Part shown: positions 9,351 to 21,300 of the stretch, in pieces | Layout of the letters: every line of letters starts with the position of its first letter | Position numbering within the stretch: the stretch's first letter is position 1 | Source: Polytrichum commune | Taxonomy: Eukaryota; Streptophyta; Polytrichopsida; Polytrichales; Polytrichaceae | Assembly: GCA_950295325.1 (NCBI GenBank) | Contig: OX485804.1 | Span: 2,234,001-2,298,000, forward strand | Length of the DNA: 64,000 nt | Reading direction: 5' to 3' | Notes under the pieces: model-generated | The model's database searches: none | What the model saw: only the letters and a program-made list of their open reading frames with translations | Told to the model about the DNA's origin: nothing | Program-made: the position numbers and the translations under genes

Positions 9351-12300
9351 AGTAAATTTTTCCCCACTTTACCTTTACTTTGCTGACATGTCATCACACG
9401 TGGACATTGTAAATCCTACGTGTCAGAAATGGGTTAATGTAATTACACAAAAAAATCGGTAAAATTCAAGTCCGTCAGGATAAAGACAGCATCCGGCATA
9501 ATGTCGTGACGGATACGTGTCGTGACGGCACGACATTATGTCGGGATTACCCTCCGTCACGACACAATAGACAACCCTGTGTGGAAGAGAGGAAGGCCAC
9601 CGACCGGTCTTCGTCAATGTTAGCTTCGAAGGGATCAGTCCGGATGCTATCTGGTTTGGAGAGGGGCTAAGTCCCCATGTGACTGCAGTGGCCATGGACG
9701 AGAGGGATGTGGTGGCCGAGCCGCAGCAACTAAGCCCGGTCGGTTCGGGAGGACGACAGAGGAGGATGGGGAAACGGATTCGTCTAGCAGCACCGCCACC
9801 ATCAGTAGCAGTAGTAGCAGCACAGATGGTCGTTTAACTCAGATAAAACCTAAGGTGTTGAAGCCGGGGTTAATTGAATGGACACCAGTGATTGATGAGG
9901 TTGAGGTAGTGAACAGGGGCCGTGAGGTGGGGAATGAGCCAAATCCCCCGCTTGTGGGGGAATGGCGCAATTAGGCTAGGATGCGGGAGGAACTCAAGTG
10001 ATCCATAAGGTGATAGGCATTGTTTGGTGATCAAGCATTTCTGCATGCTCGTTTGGTTAATAAAAAGGTGTCATTCACAACACTTCTCTCACAATTAATT
10101 GGAGCAATAAAAGTGCATGTGAAAGTGATAACTTAGGTTATGTGAAGGAGGATTCACCACCTGGACTAGGACGCAATCAAGGGGGGTTGATGATTCTTAC
10201 TCACAGTGGAGAACTTTGTACATGAATGAAAAAATGACAGGCTACCAATGTGGCGACAATTTTTTGAAGGGGAGTTCTCCGGAGGTCAAGTTTCTTGGTC
10301 AACCTCAAACCCTCATACAAAGAAACTTGGCCTTTAGAGAACTCTAACTTGAAAAAAAAAAAAAAATTCCTTAGAGAAATTTGAACTATTAGATTGAAAG
10401 CTTGCCATGTTCAAAACCTATTGAGGTAGTTGGTTCTTCCTCTTTCACTTCAACGCTCTTTTGCTTAGTTGTAGAGGCAAGTTGGAGGTTCGTATGTGAG
10501 AAATTTGTGTGTAGATTTTTTTTGGCAAGATGGTTGGATACTCGTATCTTCTGTTTATTTGTAACCAAGATGAGGACTATGTAGGTAGTGAGAATTTTTT
10601 CCAACATCCAAGTCAATTTCAAACTAGTGCCTTTAGATCTTACAATCCAAATTCTTCTTAAATTAGTAGAAATTTAATTTGAGAATTTGAATCATGTGTA
10701 GACAACATAGATGTTGGAGGAAAAAAAATAGATGAAGGAAGTGATGTGCAAATTGAAGAACCTTTAGCCAAATCCACAAACAAGAAGAGAGATGTAGTAG
10801 GATAGAAGAAACCCCTGGCAAAGAAGAGAGCTACAAAAATGAAGGTGGAAGAAGAAGAAGAAGAAGAAGAAGTGGGCAAAAAGAAAAGAAAAAATTAATT
10901 GGACTGCAAAGTTGAGCATTTAATCATGCTTCAAAGGAAAATGCAGCCGAAATTTAAGAAAGATACAAAAAATCAAGGTATATCTTCCATTTATTTAAGA
11001 AGTTTTTAAATTTTGTTTGTTACATAATAAATGATTTTAGCAAAAAATGTATGTCTTTTGATGCCTTTGCCTTTGCAAGCAGCTAAGAAAGGCCGGGTTG
11101 GCCCCAATATGTATCCTTCCATTTTTCTCCTATTTGGTTTCCAAATCGAATGGGGCTTCATTTAAACAACGCATCAAATATTGAACCATGGACCTCATAG
11201 GTTCAAAGCCTTATCTCTACACTTCACCAACAACCTTCCTTCCTTTTCCTTGATGTTAAAAATTTCATGAATCAGCTCATTGATAAGCTCTAGTTTTCTT
11301 CAATATCAATGCTAATATCGATTACATATATTAGTTTTGTTTTTATTCCTAATTCCTCCATGTACTGTTTTTTTACCAACATCAAATGAATTCGGGTAGT
11401 TTTTTAAACGAATTTTTGATTTTTTCCTTATAATCTACTCTTGTTTCAAAATTATTTTTTTCGGACTATACAATATCCAAGTTATTTGTCTAATTATGTA
11501 CAAGGTCATTGATTTCTATTTGCATCTCTTGATTTTGTATTGTTTTCATTTCAACAATGTCTACTTTTAGAACTTGAAATGTATATACATTTTTTAGATC
11601 ATCAAATGATTCTAATGATATCATTTTCATATCTTCTTCTGCGATCTTTGTCCAATTCAAATCGAATTCATCATCATGTATGGTTGTGACGTTTTTGGGC
11701 CACCCGCTTTCGAGGGAGACTAAAAATATCACACAAGCCCTTCGGTGAAGGTGACCTACACTTGCAGGTGCCCATGCCGAACCCGGATCAGAGGTGCATA
11801 ACGTAAGTATTTAGATTTTTGGAAGGGAATTAAATATGCGTTGTAGTATCTCCGGAGGTTGGACCTTAGCTTTTTACTATTGTGGCTCTAAACCCCACTA
11901 ATTAATTTCATATTTAGTTCTAACCTAAACCTACAACTTATTCTAAGCGCAGACGCATCAGCCTTGGAATCAAGACAATTCTAACTTGTGAATTAAAATG
12001 GCTCTAATACACTCCAACCGGGTGTGACTCATACCACCCCTAGCTCAATGAATGGAATAACGACGATTTGATGGACCATTCAATTTTTTCTTATTACTTC
12101 ACTTAATTATGTTGAATTTCATAAGCGGGGGGACTCAACCTAAGTCCTACCCTTATAAATTCTTTCTTATTTAGTTAATTTTGTTTACACATCCTACCTT
12201 ACTACATTCATATATTAGTCATCACCCCTTACCTGGTTCATGCATCCTTTAGTTCAGAACCTTCTAAGGCCTTGTGCAGGTCCTTTAAAGTGCGAGTGAC

Positions 12301-12613
12301 ATCTCAAACCCTTCGGACTTTAACGGTCCGAAGGGTGGTGTCACTCTACCGAGTTAAGTTTCCGATTCGGATTTCTTGCCAACAAGGATTTACAATTTGT
12401 TTTGTATGTTTTTAATTGTTAAGTGTGTTTACACTAAATAGATCACGAAATGCAACTTAATGGAACTAGGGTGGTGTAAGCCCAAATCCCCCTCACCCTT
12501 CGATTGCGTCCTAGTCCGGGTGAGGGTTCATGGGCTACATTCAATCATCCAAGTAACAAGTGCAAGCAAGGAAAGAGAATTGGGAGAAGTGGTGTGTATA
12601 ACACCTTTCTTTC
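9351..12613. other. Gene-poor spacer with small inverted repeats
   Basis: I see no complete gene. A Ser-rich frame is open over roughly 9740-9974 (LKPGLIEWTPVIDEVEVV region) and may be a decayed exon. A 12-bp inverted repeat (CATAATGTCGTG) lies at 9497-9508 and 9529-9540. A 16-bp inverted pair (GGACTAGGACGCAATC) lies at 10163-10178 and 12502-12517. A hairpin with an 11-bp stem (CCCTTCGGACC type) lies near 12310-12340. GAA repeats sit at 10848-10872. The rest is AT-rich and anonymous. Confidence 0.5.
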
Positions 12614-13889
12614 TTAACCCCTAAAGGACCGTAAGGCCCCCAGGGGGCTTTTGAGTGTAGAAAAGTGCAAATTGGATGAGATTGTTCCAAAGACGCCCAG
12701 ATTTTCCAGGAGAAGACCCTGGTTGTTTTTGCGAGATGGATCCAATGGTCTTTTCCGATCAGAAAATGATGAAGGATTGGATTTTTGGCGAATTCTTTGA
12801 GTCGCCGGAGAGCTTGAAGCTGCTTCGACGGGCTCTCCTGGGCAGCGTTTGTGGGCAAGCGTGCAGTTCACATGAGAACCAAGCGTGCCGTTTGGTAGAA
12901 TTGAGGTGTGTCAGGAGTCAGAGGCCACGCGTGAGAGGTTTCTGGGTTGTTGAGCGGTAAATTCAACTTTCAACGGAGACTGATTGCACCGTTGAACGGA
13001 GACCTGCTTTGTGAAGCTGATTGCACCGTTAGAATTTCGCCGAAATCAGGTCCTCTGAAATCCTCTCCTCCGAAATCTGAAACTCAGCTGTGTGAGCCAA
13101 GAGAGCAGGCGACAAGGGACCCAGCTGCGAATTTCCTCGTTGGGTTTGATCTGCGGGAGGAAGAATTCCAGTCGAATTTGTTGATCGGCGAGGATAACGG
13201 TCACTGTAACAAGCGGTAACAAGCAACTCCACTTTGATTCTACTTATTTCAGAACACGCTCTTGCATTGCAGTATTTTCGGAATAAACAAATACGCTCAA
13301 TGAGCGCCTGGCTGCATTGTCAACAAATTTTTCGTCTATACACTCCCTAATTGCTAAAGGCAGATTCAGCTCCTGGTGATCAAACTTGTTGTGGATCAAA
13401 CTTGTTGTGGATGGAGCTCGCTTACGTTTACTGCAGGTTGAGAGAGTGCAGGAAGGACAGAGGAATTTTCACGATTCACACGAAGCTAGAAGTGCTGCGG
13501 TTGTGGTGGGTTGTGGTTTGATCCTTTTCTACACTACCTAATTCACCTCTCCGGTGTCCTGAAGGTTTGTTCTTGAACAACTTCACCTTGTCGTGAAATT
13601 TCTGAAATGGTTGTGATCGCCTTTACTGCAGGTTGAGAGAGTGCAAGAAGGATAGAGAAATTCGGTTCGGAGGAACAGCGGGAGAGAGACACAGAGAGAG
13701 GTAGGTGTTCCAAACTTTGGTGAGGCGCTCATCTTTTGTGATGTTGCTATGTCGCATGTGCGAGTCTCATCTTCGGGAATTTGGAGGATATTGTATCAGT
13801 GAGTGAGAATTGAGAAGAAACTCAATATGGTAGGTTTAGTTGCACCAGGCACCTTTGCGAGAGGGAGAGAGAAGCTGGTAACAAGCGGG

Positions 13890-14110
13890 GAGGTAGAAGT
13901 GTTCAGAATCCATGCTAGAAGCGTTCAGTTAGAATCCTCTAAGTTCAGAATCCTCCAAGTTCAGAATCCTCTAAGTTTGAATGCCTCTAAGTTCAGAATC
14001 CATGCTAGAAGCGTTCAGTTAGAATCCTCTAAGTTCAGAATCCTCCAAGTTCAGAATCCTCTAAGTTTGAACGCCTCTAAGTTCAGAATCCATGCTAGAA
14101 GCGAGAGGGA
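13890..14110 (+). repeat. Tandem duplication of about 102 bp in the piggyBac leader
   Basis: A unit of about 102 bp, itself containing short repeats of the type AAGTTCAGAATCCTC, is present about twice, with a third partial copy. A second pair of repeats, TTTACTGCAGGTTGAGAGAG, occurs near 13424 and 13619. The open frame through this region (13803-14219) repeats with the DNA and is probably not a protein. Confidence 0.7.
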
Positions 14111-14949
14111 GAGAGAAGCGGGTAACAAGCGGGGAGGTTCTAACTTAGAGGCGTTCAGTCATAATCCTACACATGGTAGCTTCGCGCCATTTCAATCTGT
14201 TCCCCCAAAATGGTTTTGAGCTTCTTTGGTGGAATTGACAAAGTGGAGCTTTTTGCCAGTTATTGGCCTTGTAAGTTGTGACCTCCTCAACCCAATCCAA
14301 AAGTTGCCTGGCTTACTCGCTAAAGGACCCCTAGTCAGCATGACCAGTGACTAGTCTAACCAACAATCCATCTCAAGTTTACGGTGCAGGGAGCTGTAAT
14401 TGAACACACCATATTCTTATGTAAGACTGACGAAGGTGAATGGAAACAGATTATATAATTATATAATAAGCACATGATCCATCCTAAGCAGCGAAATGAT
14501 CCGAGTAATTGCGGTTACCTGATTCCGGTTCGTGAACTCTGAATAAGAGCCAGCGATTTTCTGGATGAGGTATGACGCTCCTGGCTTTGAACCAAAGTTT
14601 CATGCAGAGCTAATAAGTTCTGTGTTGCAACTGGACAAAGAAGTGGAGTTTTTTGCACTTCTAGTTGCAATTCGTTGCTACTCAATTCAATTGTCTCTCT
14701 TGAACTTAGAAATTCTTGTGACTCTGTCTTCTTCATTGTAGTAATCTGCACCCACAAACCACGCAGGTACTAGTTTTTCTCCTGGTTTTGAGTTATTTGT
14801 GGGTTTTCGGAGCTTCTTGGGTGGAACTGGGAAAAATTGGAGTTATCTGAGCTGGAGTTTATTTGCATGTGAGCTAGAATTTGACTTCGTGTTGAGCATC
14901 TGAGCTAGATTTTTTTTGGATATGTGCTAGAATTTGTGCACCATAAAAG

Positions 14950-15315
14950 ATGGCCATTGTCCATGGAGAGGCTCACATTGTTCTATCTGAAGCGAGAGTT
15001 GCTGTGGCAGCTTGGGTGAGAGAAGATTTGCAGAAGTCAGATGATGTTGTAGCGGACCTTGTTTCCCTGTTGGATGAGGATATTTTGGTCAGAGCTCCGC
15101 GACCAAAGGGTGTGAGATTGCCAAAAAAACTGGAGGCACGGAACTTGCGATATTTGTGGAGGCGTGTGGTGGCGCATCGGTTGGGGTGGCGCCAACGACG
15201 GAGCGAGGGAGACGAGGGATCATTTACGACGAGTGTAAATTCTGCACTGAGGCGCTTGTGGCCGGACCGAGCCAGCGAGGACAAGAACGATGGGCAGAGC
15301 TCGCAAGCGGTGTAA
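14950..15315 (+). CDS. Small ORF overlapping the piggyBac transposase start
   Basis: This ATG-started frame of 121 codons overlaps the transposase frame by 26 bp in a different phase. The product is rich in Arg, Ala and Leu, with a start of the type MAIVHGEAHIVLSEARVAV, and matches no family I know. It could be an upstream ORF that tunes transposase translation, an alternative N-terminal exon joined by splicing, or chance. GC content is higher than in the leader, which mildly supports coding. Confidence 0.3.
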   Translation: MAIVHGEAHIVLSEARVAVAAWVREDLQKSDDVVADLVSLLDEDILVRAPRPKGVRLPKKLEARNLRYLWRRVVAHRLGWRQRRSEGDEGSFTTSVNSALRRLWPDRASEDKNDGQSSQAV

Positions 15316-17602
15316 AACCACCCCTCCCCCTGTCATTATCAACATTTCTGGCACCGGCAGTCCGATTGTGAATGTGGGTTGTGATCATGTTGTTGTTCGT
15401 AGTGAGGCTAGGACGTCCTCTAAAGTAGTAGGTCCTGAGTCCACGAGTCAGAAATCTTTGTTCACTTCTGATAATGAAAATGAGCCGTTGGGTTCTAATT
15501 CTCATTTGGATGGAGTGGGTTCTCCTAATTTATCGCGAGAGACTCCTCATTTGAAACCGGGTTTGAGATCTAATTCTAGGCGCCCGCTTATCCCACCATT
15601 GCATACACTTGGGCGTTGTGGTCAAGTTGTGAGGGTCCCGTGTATTGAACTCCCCGATGTCATGTGGTTAGATGCCAATTTCTCAGAGTCTGACTACCTC
15701 TGGGGAACTGTCATGAATGAATATTACGAACTGACCCATGGTTTGACATTTTTGAGCGTCCAGTTGTATGGTGTTTTTGGGTTGCACGATGTACCCGAGG
15801 TCGTGGTAGAATGGGTGGATGAAAATGATGATGTCCTTGAAGTGCCCACACAACAAATGTGGGCTCTTTCTGGGGAATATCCTAGTGACAATGATAGTGA
15901 CTACCAACCGAGTGACCAAGGAGAGGAGGACCCCTTGGAAATCACGAATAAATTGACTCCAAAAACCCGAACTTGGTTTATGGAATCTAATAGGGCGGAC
16001 CATGAACTTGGCATCGGGTATGGGGATTTTGACTATCTAGATGGGTTATCCGAGAAAGAAAGGTTTGCGGAACACATGTGGAATTCGCCGGTATCGTCCA
16101 TTCCACATGTAGAGTGGCGAGGTGGGTCCGAAGGTTTCAAGGACGGATTGGGCGAGTTTGAGAGTTTAGAGGAATATTTGATGTTGTTTTGGCCGCTAAA
16201 CATGATGCGTAAAATTGTACGAATGACGAATTTGTATGCCGGTCGATCTAACGGGGAAAGTGGCACATTAGGTGGGCCAAAGTGGGTATATTTGACCGTG
16301 TCCGAATTGAAATCTTGGTTTGCAATTGTAATTTTGATGGGTCTAAAAAAAATTCCAAACCAAAGGTTGCATTGGTCCTCTACTGATATGTTCCATTCGC
16401 GAGAAATTAGCTCTATAATGTGTAGAAGAAGATTTGAGGACATATTGAGATGTATACATCTTGTTGATAACGACCACATAACTACAAATAAAGATGAACC
16501 AAGTTATAGCAAAATCGCCAAATGTGAGTGGTTAGTGCGCGAGCATAATGCGTTGTATTCCCAATATTGGCAGCCCGAGCAAAACCTTACCATTGATGAG
16601 ATGATGGTAAAGTATTGTGGGAAATATTCACCTATTAGACAATATATGAAGGCAAAGCCCACTCAATATGGCATAAAAATTTGGTGTTTAGCAAATAGTG
16701 TGTCAAAGTATGTCCAAAAAATGGAGGTTTATTGCGGTAAAAGTGAAGAATGTGAAGGTGAAGATCAAAATACCGGTTACAAAGTGGTGACTAGTTTAGT
16801 GAGCGGGTTAGAGCACGTGGGACATGTGATCACTTGCGATAATTGGTTTACAAGTCCAATTTTATTTTGGGATCTTTTGAAACTCGGTTTCAGAGCTACT
16901 GGGACTTGCAGAACCAATAGGCGAGGTTGGCCAAGTGCATTGACAATTGACAAGGGTAAAGCCGTTAGAGCAGTTCCTCGTGGTACAATGTGGTGGCGAA
17001 TGCACGCATCACATCAAATGGCTGCTGTCACTTGGCTTGACAACAAGCCGGTGACAATTTTGACTACGGCTGTGTCCCCCATAGATGTAACAAATGACTT
17101 GTTTGTGGGCAGATGGCATAAAAATGCCGTAAAAGACATCCCTTGCTCACCCGCATTGGTACATTACCAATACCACATGCGGGGAGTAGATGTGCAAGAT
17201 CAATTGCGGGGCAATTATTCTGTACAAACACGGGATCACAAATGGTGGCATAGAATTTTGTTACATTTATTAGATACATCTCTTGTCAATGCATATATTT
17301 TGTACCGTGCTCGTATGCAAAGGATGGGTGAAAGTGTGATGAGCCGAGTAAAATTTCACTATGAAGTGGCCACCAAGATGTGTACTTCGAATGTGCAGTG
17401 CAGGCGTGTCAATCCTCATCGAGCGGGCATTCCCAACCCGGATGCGTTGCATTATACCTTGTTTTGGACACGCAGCGAGGGAAAAGTAACGCGGAGAAAG
17501 TGTGTTGTATGCGGGAAGCGGCAACAATTCTATTGCCCCACATGTGGAGACATTCCAGTTTGCTTGGGCGATTGCTTTGTAGCACACCATAGTAATTGTT
17601 GA
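15290..17602 (+). CDS. piggyBac transposase
   Basis: This is an intact frame of 770 codons. The N-terminal 200 residues are low-complexity and acidic, as is usual for the family. The DDE_Tnp_1_7 core holds the expected Asp residues: IDEMM (about D436), TCDNWF (about D517) and MRGVDVQDQ (about D634 and D637). The HKWWHRILLHLLD block follows. The C terminus is a Cys-rich finger (CVVCGKRQQFYCPTCG, then C and HH), the domain that binds subterminal DNA in known piggyBac enzymes. It should excise and insert at TTAA without a footprint. It is the only clear gene between the two TIRs, about 2.7 kb from the left end. No stop or frameshift is visible. Confidence 0.93.
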   Translation: MGRARKRCKTTPPPVIINISGTGSPIVNVGCDHVVVRSEARTSSKVVGPESTSQKSLFTSDNENEPLGSNSHLDGVGSPNLSRETPHLKPGLRSNSRRPLIPPLHTLGRCGQVVRVPCIELPDVMWLDANFSESDYLWGTVMNEYYELTHGLTFLSVQLYGVFGLHDVPEVVVEWVDENDDVLEVPTQQMWALSGEYPSDNDSDYQPSDQGEEDPLEITNKLTPKTRTWFMESNRADHELGIGYGDFDYLDGLSEKERFAEHMWNSPVSSIPHVEWRGGSEGFKDGLGEFESLEEYLMLFWPLNMMRKIVRMTNLYAGRSNGESGTLGGPKWVYLTVSELKSWFAIVILMGLKKIPNQRLHWSSTDMFHSREISSIMCRRRFEDILRCIHLVDNDHITTNKDEPSYSKIAKCEWLVREHNALYSQYWQPEQNLTIDEMMVKYCGKYSPIRQYMKAKPTQYGIKIWCLANSVSKYVQKMEVYCGKSEECEGEDQNTGYKVVTSLVSGLEHVGHVITCDNWFTSPILFWDLLKLGFRATGTCRTNRRGWPSALTIDKGKAVRAVPRGTMWWRMHASHQMAAVTWLDNKPVTILTTAVSPIDVTNDLFVGRWHKNAVKDIPCSPALVHYQYHMRGVDVQDQLRGNYSVQTRDHKWWHRILLHLLDTSLVNAYILYRARMQRMGESVMSRVKFHYEVATKMCTSNVQCRRVNPHRAGIPNPDALHYTLFWTRSEGKVTRRKCVVCGKRQQFYCPTCGDIPVCLGDCFVAHHSNC

Positions 17603-18357
17603 TGATCATGTACTATTCGCATGTCATTTGCGATTTTTATTGAGATTTTTTTCCAAGTCCATATGTGTCATGATTTATGTACACTCTAGTATGAGTAAGG
17701 ATTTATGAGAATGAAGAATGTAAGGGTGATTTTTTATTTTTTTTTATTACTTGTTACCTCCCACCTTTCCGAGGCAATCAAAGCCTAGCATTGGTAGAAG
17801 AGCCCGAGTGATTGAAGTGGGGAAAGGGGGCCTCAATCCTTGAGGTCGTTCAACCGATTTTAGAGGAGCATTGATAGTGTGTTATGAGCCGGCCCCATGC
17901 TCCAAACCATGCTCCAAACCGGGTTGGACATGGGGCAGTAACAAAAATTTCAGTTTTTGGGCCCAATCTCATTGCTTGGAGACTTCAGAGTCCCATATCT
18001 TTTTTTCCACACCTCAGAATTTGACGAAAAAAATTCCACATAAGGGTCACAATGTTCTTTACATGTGGTAAAAATTTCAGATGATTTGGAGCACTTCTAA
18101 GTACTCTGAATCCAGCATAAGTACGAAGTACCCCCTGCCCGAACAATTTCCATCAATTTTCTCAACGGTGGCATTTTCTCAAAAATTGTGCGATCTTGTT
18201 GATCTTTTTTTCATAAACAAGCTATGTAAGTCTTCTTTAGTTTCAACGGTGCCGATCGTGAAAATTACCCCACACAAATAAGAAATTGAGCTTGCTACAA
18301 TAGCTAATCAAGAAAACATGACCTATGCTAAAACACCCCCGGTCCTTTAGGGGTTAA

Positions 18358-21300
18358 CCATACAAGCATTTACAAATGCTTGAGAGCCTTACATTGTCTG
18401 TTCCTTACAAATGAATTGAGTTCCATCCCCCTCCTAGCCTAATCGCTCCCCACATGCAGGGGGCACGGCCTATCCTCTACCTCCCCCTCATGTTCGAAAC
18501 TCTCCTCTCTCAGTAGCTTCCCACTAGTCGCCTCCAGGCCTTCTCCTCGGTTCGGACGAGCAAGCTGCCCCCTGACCTGCAACAATACTCGATGGCGATG
18601 CTGCCGAGGTTGCCGACTTCCACAGCTCTATCACCAACCCAGAATCCGTGTTGCCCCCTTGCGAAAATTAGTGCCGCTTACCCTGATCCAGCTAACTTTG
18701 TCCCCCTTACGAGACCACCTAAAGGCACCGCTGATGCCGAGGCCTTCATTAGGATGCCCCTGTGCTGACTGCCGGGAACAACTTAACAACAACAGAACAA
18801 TTCACTTGGGCATGAACAAACATCAGAACCATTTAGCAAAACAGTACGACAAGGTTGTTGAACATCAATGAAGATATGGGTGCAAGGCCTCAGCTTGCGC
18901 CACGTCTGTGCGTAGTGATAACGGGGGAAGCGAAGACTATCCTGCCGATGGATCGTCCTTCCAGTGGCCAATTCTCAAGTAAATATCTACTTATTGCACT
19001 TCGGATAAAATCTAGGAGTTCACGACTGGCTACACCTTTTAATCAACACCCGCAGTAATAGAAGAAACAACACAATCTCATGCTACCTAAGTCCGAGCAC
19101 ATCAAGCTGAAACGGCCAACCTTCAAGGTGTGAGTAAATGAACTAATGGACTTTGGTGCATCAGCATTACGCGGATCCAATGCGACTCACTTACCTTGTA
19201 AGTCCACTTAAGATGATGTATACGTAGCTTAAGCACAACCCGCAGACTGTTCGAGCGGGTGAGGTCTAGAAAACATGTCTCATGACTGTTCAACTAGAGG
19301 AATCCACACAGTGCGCCTCGCCCTGGTTAGCCGATTTGTAGATTTGTTATTCTGCCACCTTGGATGTTTCATCAACTATCGGTGGATCTCCTACTGCTAA
19401 ACAATGGACTTCTGATGGGAGATCCCTCTATATCGCCCTCGCTCAGGGCCTAAATACGTAACCAACCTACCCACGGGGAAAGGGGCATTTGTCGACCCGC
19501 AAGCATCCGAAGTGAATCAGGTGAACTTAGCATCCCTTGCCGACGCAAAGATTGCACAGGATTTACCTTGAATGCAATGTCATCAACGAGTGATCAAGGG
19601 GCTAGCCACGTACTAGCACTTCCCACCCCCCTCCTTCGAGTTCCTTACGATTTAACGGCATCACTAACACCAACCCCCTTTTTAAGGACTGCAACGGATC
19701 ACGACCATGACCCGCTGTTTTATTGTGCATCCTATCCCTACCGCCTCAACATCACTCGCTCATTAGCATCGCATTCCCGTTGCAACCCGAACCCTCGGGG
19801 GGGGGGGGGGTAGTCATTGGTTGGAGTAGCAATATACGTGCGAACAAATGATAGGGTATTTTTAAAACATGGGGGCTAAAAATTATAAATGGACTTAAGA
19901 GTAATATAGGGTATCAAAAATGGCACTGGACATCTTTAAAGTACTATAGGGTATGGAATAATAGGTAATTTGGAATTATAAGTAATGCAAGCCATTTTTT
20001 TATTAACCCAAAGTAGAAATTTACATAATGATAGCATGTGAAAAAAAAAAAAAATTGAAAGTAGTACCCCCCTATAAAATAGTGGTTGTTCGCACCTATA
20101 TCCTTAACTTTTTAACACACTGCCCCCCCCGAGCCCGAACCTCATGGAAGCAGACCAGTATCCATTCCAAGACTGTTGCTTCAAGGGCATACACGACGAC
20201 CACCTGACCAGTTTTTCACCCCTCGTGCCTCGAATACAATCCCACCGAATACAACTCTTATTATCAGAACACAACCCCTTCCTCGCTTTCAATTCATTCC
20301 TTTGGAGATAGAGCAACACAGAAGAATTTCAAACCTGGGGAATTGCCGACGTGAACTCGCTCGATCTGAGCTTCCACGCAAATAGTCATTCACACAACTC
20401 CAACTGGGGGTAATCGTTGAAAATGTCCTCGCTAGCCCTGGTCCCAACTTCTCGCTACCATCCACCTCCACTCTTCGGTTCTCTGGAGGCGATCCTGCAA
20501 GTACCCTATGCTTCACCATTCGCATCTCGCTGAACACCTGCTTCCTAATGCCGCTACTGCTATGCATTCGATCCACACAAAGGTAGGGTTTCGCCCCTTC
20601 CCTCTCCTACATTGCAGTTTTTGGCAGGGCTTTGCCCTCTTGCTCCTCCCCTTCTCACCCTACCTCTCAACATGCATAATGAGGCTCTTTGCCTCTACCT
20701 CCGGAGACCCCTCCAACCTCTACCTTTTTTCCCGGGTTGCCCGGCATCTTTCGGGCTGCCCGAGAGAAAAAACAGGTTAAGACCTTTTCTTTTGGCCTCT
20801 CCCCCTTTCAAACCCATTTCCCTCTTCTTCACTTGACTTCTTCTCCCCCAAGACTCATAGATAAATCAAACTCATAGATAGATAGATAGATAGATAGATA
20901 AAATTAAATTAAATTAACCCCCCATATTTGTTAGCAAGTAATCACTCTTGTGTTATGGTATAAGTTGAGGTTTGTTGTGGTTGTGGTCACCAAGTCATGT
21001 TTCCTCGGTTGGTTGAGGAAGGATGTTAGTATTACACCTAGACGGTCCGGGTTCGATTCTCGTTGAGTTCGTCTGATCGTTTAGTGTATTACGCATGACT
21101 TGGCTAGTGATTTCTAGGCAGGAAAATCGTATCAACCAACCGGCTCCTACCCCTCTTCCTGAGCTATCGTGTACATATCATTCAATAAATAATGGTCATT
21201 GTTATGACCCCTTCTATTATTCTATTGGTATTGCTAGGTTGTTTTTAATATGTTTTTTACTAGACTCACACTTAATCACTTATGTTTTTTACTCCCCATT

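Larger units (their letters stand above)
12618..18353 (+). mobile_element. Complete piggyBac element
   Basis: The left end is TTAA (12614-12617) followed by CCCCTAAAGGACCG. The right end is CGGTCCTTTAGGGG followed by TTAA (18354-18357). This gives perfect 14-bp terminal inverted repeats and the TTAA target duplication diagnostic of piggyBac. Length is 5,736 bp. It contains one intact transposase frame with a long, partly repetitive leader and a 750-bp 3' region. Intact ends and frame suggest a recent, possibly active copy. Confidence 0.92.

Noticed and set aside
8897-9397. Long Pro-rich and Gly-rich frames across the second array
   Set aside because: Same cause: the repeat unit lacks stops in several frames.
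13803-14219. 138-codon frame in the piggyBac leader
   Set aside because: It is built from the tandem DNA repeat, with no sign of protein-level constraint.
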